DNA of 5,500 nucleotides, taken from Sulfolobaceae archaeon. GTDB lineage: Archaea > Thermoproteota > Thermoprotei_A > Sulfolobales > Sulfolobaceae. A program made the translations under genes and the position numbers. The notes below the pieces were generated by a model. It was not told the origin of the DNA and ran no database searches. It saw only the letters and a program-made list of their open reading frames with translations. Positions 5,194-5,500 of this stretch are shown piece by piece; positions within the stretch are counted from its first letter, which is position 1, and the number at the start of each line of letters is the position of its first letter. The stretch spans positions 1 to 5,500 of the forward strand of contig JAPYVG010000104.1 in assembly GCA_028277025.1 (NCBI GenBank), read 5' to 3'.

Positions 5194-5500
5194 ATGTTGG
5201 GGGTTATTGTGACTTATAATCCTGAATTGAAATCTCTTATATCTGATTTAATCGAGCCATTAAAAAAACATGGTATTAAGATTTTGGTTATAGATAATTC
5301 ATCTAAAGAAATCTTTGACTTATCTAGAATAGTAGATTATTTTGTAAGGTTCGAAAAAAATTACGGGTTAGGCAAAGCGTATAATTATGCTATGAAAATG
5401 GCCTTAAGTCTACATGAAGACTGGCTTCTTTTGCTCGATCAAGATAGTAAAGTAATAGATATAACAGAAATGTTGACTATTTTGAAACATATTCCTAAAG
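5194..5500 (+). CDS. Rhamnosyltransferase-like GT2 glycosyltransferase, N-terminal 102 residues (partial)
   Basis: The frame opens at ATG 5194 and remains open to the right edge. The start GVIVTYNP (3-10) is the nucleotide-binding strand. ILVIDNSS (30-37) and KNYGLGKAYNYAM (55-67) are the next two family blocks. WLLLLDQDSKV (77-87) contains the DxD motif D82-D84. This order and wording are characteristic of the GT2 subgroup annotated as rhamnosyltransferase. It is the same subgroup as the two C-terminal remnants at 236-945 and 995-1296, although the parts present do not overlap enough for direct alignment. The gene is cotranscribed with the GT4 gene, 12 nt after its stop and with its own GAGGT site. 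True rhamnose specificity is not established by these motifs. Confidence 0.88.
   Translation, partial: MLGVIVTYNPELKSLISDLIEPLKKHGIKILVIDNSSKEIFDLSRIVDYFVRFEKNYGLGKAYNYAMKMALSLHEDWLLLLDQDSKVIDITEMLTILKHIPK

Overview
The window is AT-rich and looks like a crenarchaeal chromosome, most likely Sulfolobales. The main reasons are TATA-like boxes centred about 24-27 bp upstream of start codons with no leader, a Shine-Dalgarno site (GAGGT) only in front of the one gene that is clearly internal to an operon, and heavy ATA/AGA/TTA codon use. It is a cell-surface glycan (glycosyltransferase) region with one half intact and the other half visibly decaying.

Layout. Positions 1-122 (minus) are the N-terminus of a sulfatase/alkaline-phosphatase-superfamily enzyme running off the left edge. 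Positions 236-945 (minus) and 995-1296 (plus) are two C-terminal remnants of the same rhamnosyltransferase-like GT2 subfamily, lying head to head; the second carries frameshifts. Positions 1297-1641 are non-coding apart from a possible 41-residue CxxC mini-protein (1354-1479, minus) and an orphan TATA box. Positions 1642-2664 (minus) are an intact GT2 glycosyltransferase. Positions 2665-3178 are a degenerate spacer that appears to hold gene tails on the minus strand: an unrecognised 93-codon open frame (2908-3189) and a 29-codon tail (2685-2774) ending 20 nt before the next gene. Positions 3179-4075 (minus) are a second GT2-like enzyme. Positions 4135-5181 (plus) are a GT4 glycosyltransferase, followed after 12 nt by a third, rhamnosyltransferase-like GT2 (5194 onward, plus, cut by the right edge).

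The two divergent gene sets, 3179-4075 and 4135 onward, share a 59-bp intergenic region. It holds a 40-bp dyad element with three AAGCTT hexamers exactly 17 bp apart and an axis almost midway between the two ATGs. This is the most striking regulatory structure in the window.

Together the enzymes would build or modify a surface or protein-linked glycan at the cytoplasmic membrane: GT2 and GT4 enzymes add sugars from activated donors, and the sulfatase-like protein may remove or transfer sulfate or phosphate groups. The specific glycan cannot be read from the sequence. The mix of intact glycosyltransferases with inverted, truncated paralogues suggests a variable locus reshaped by recombination between related genes. 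I found no tRNA, rRNA, CRISPR array or complete insertion sequence.
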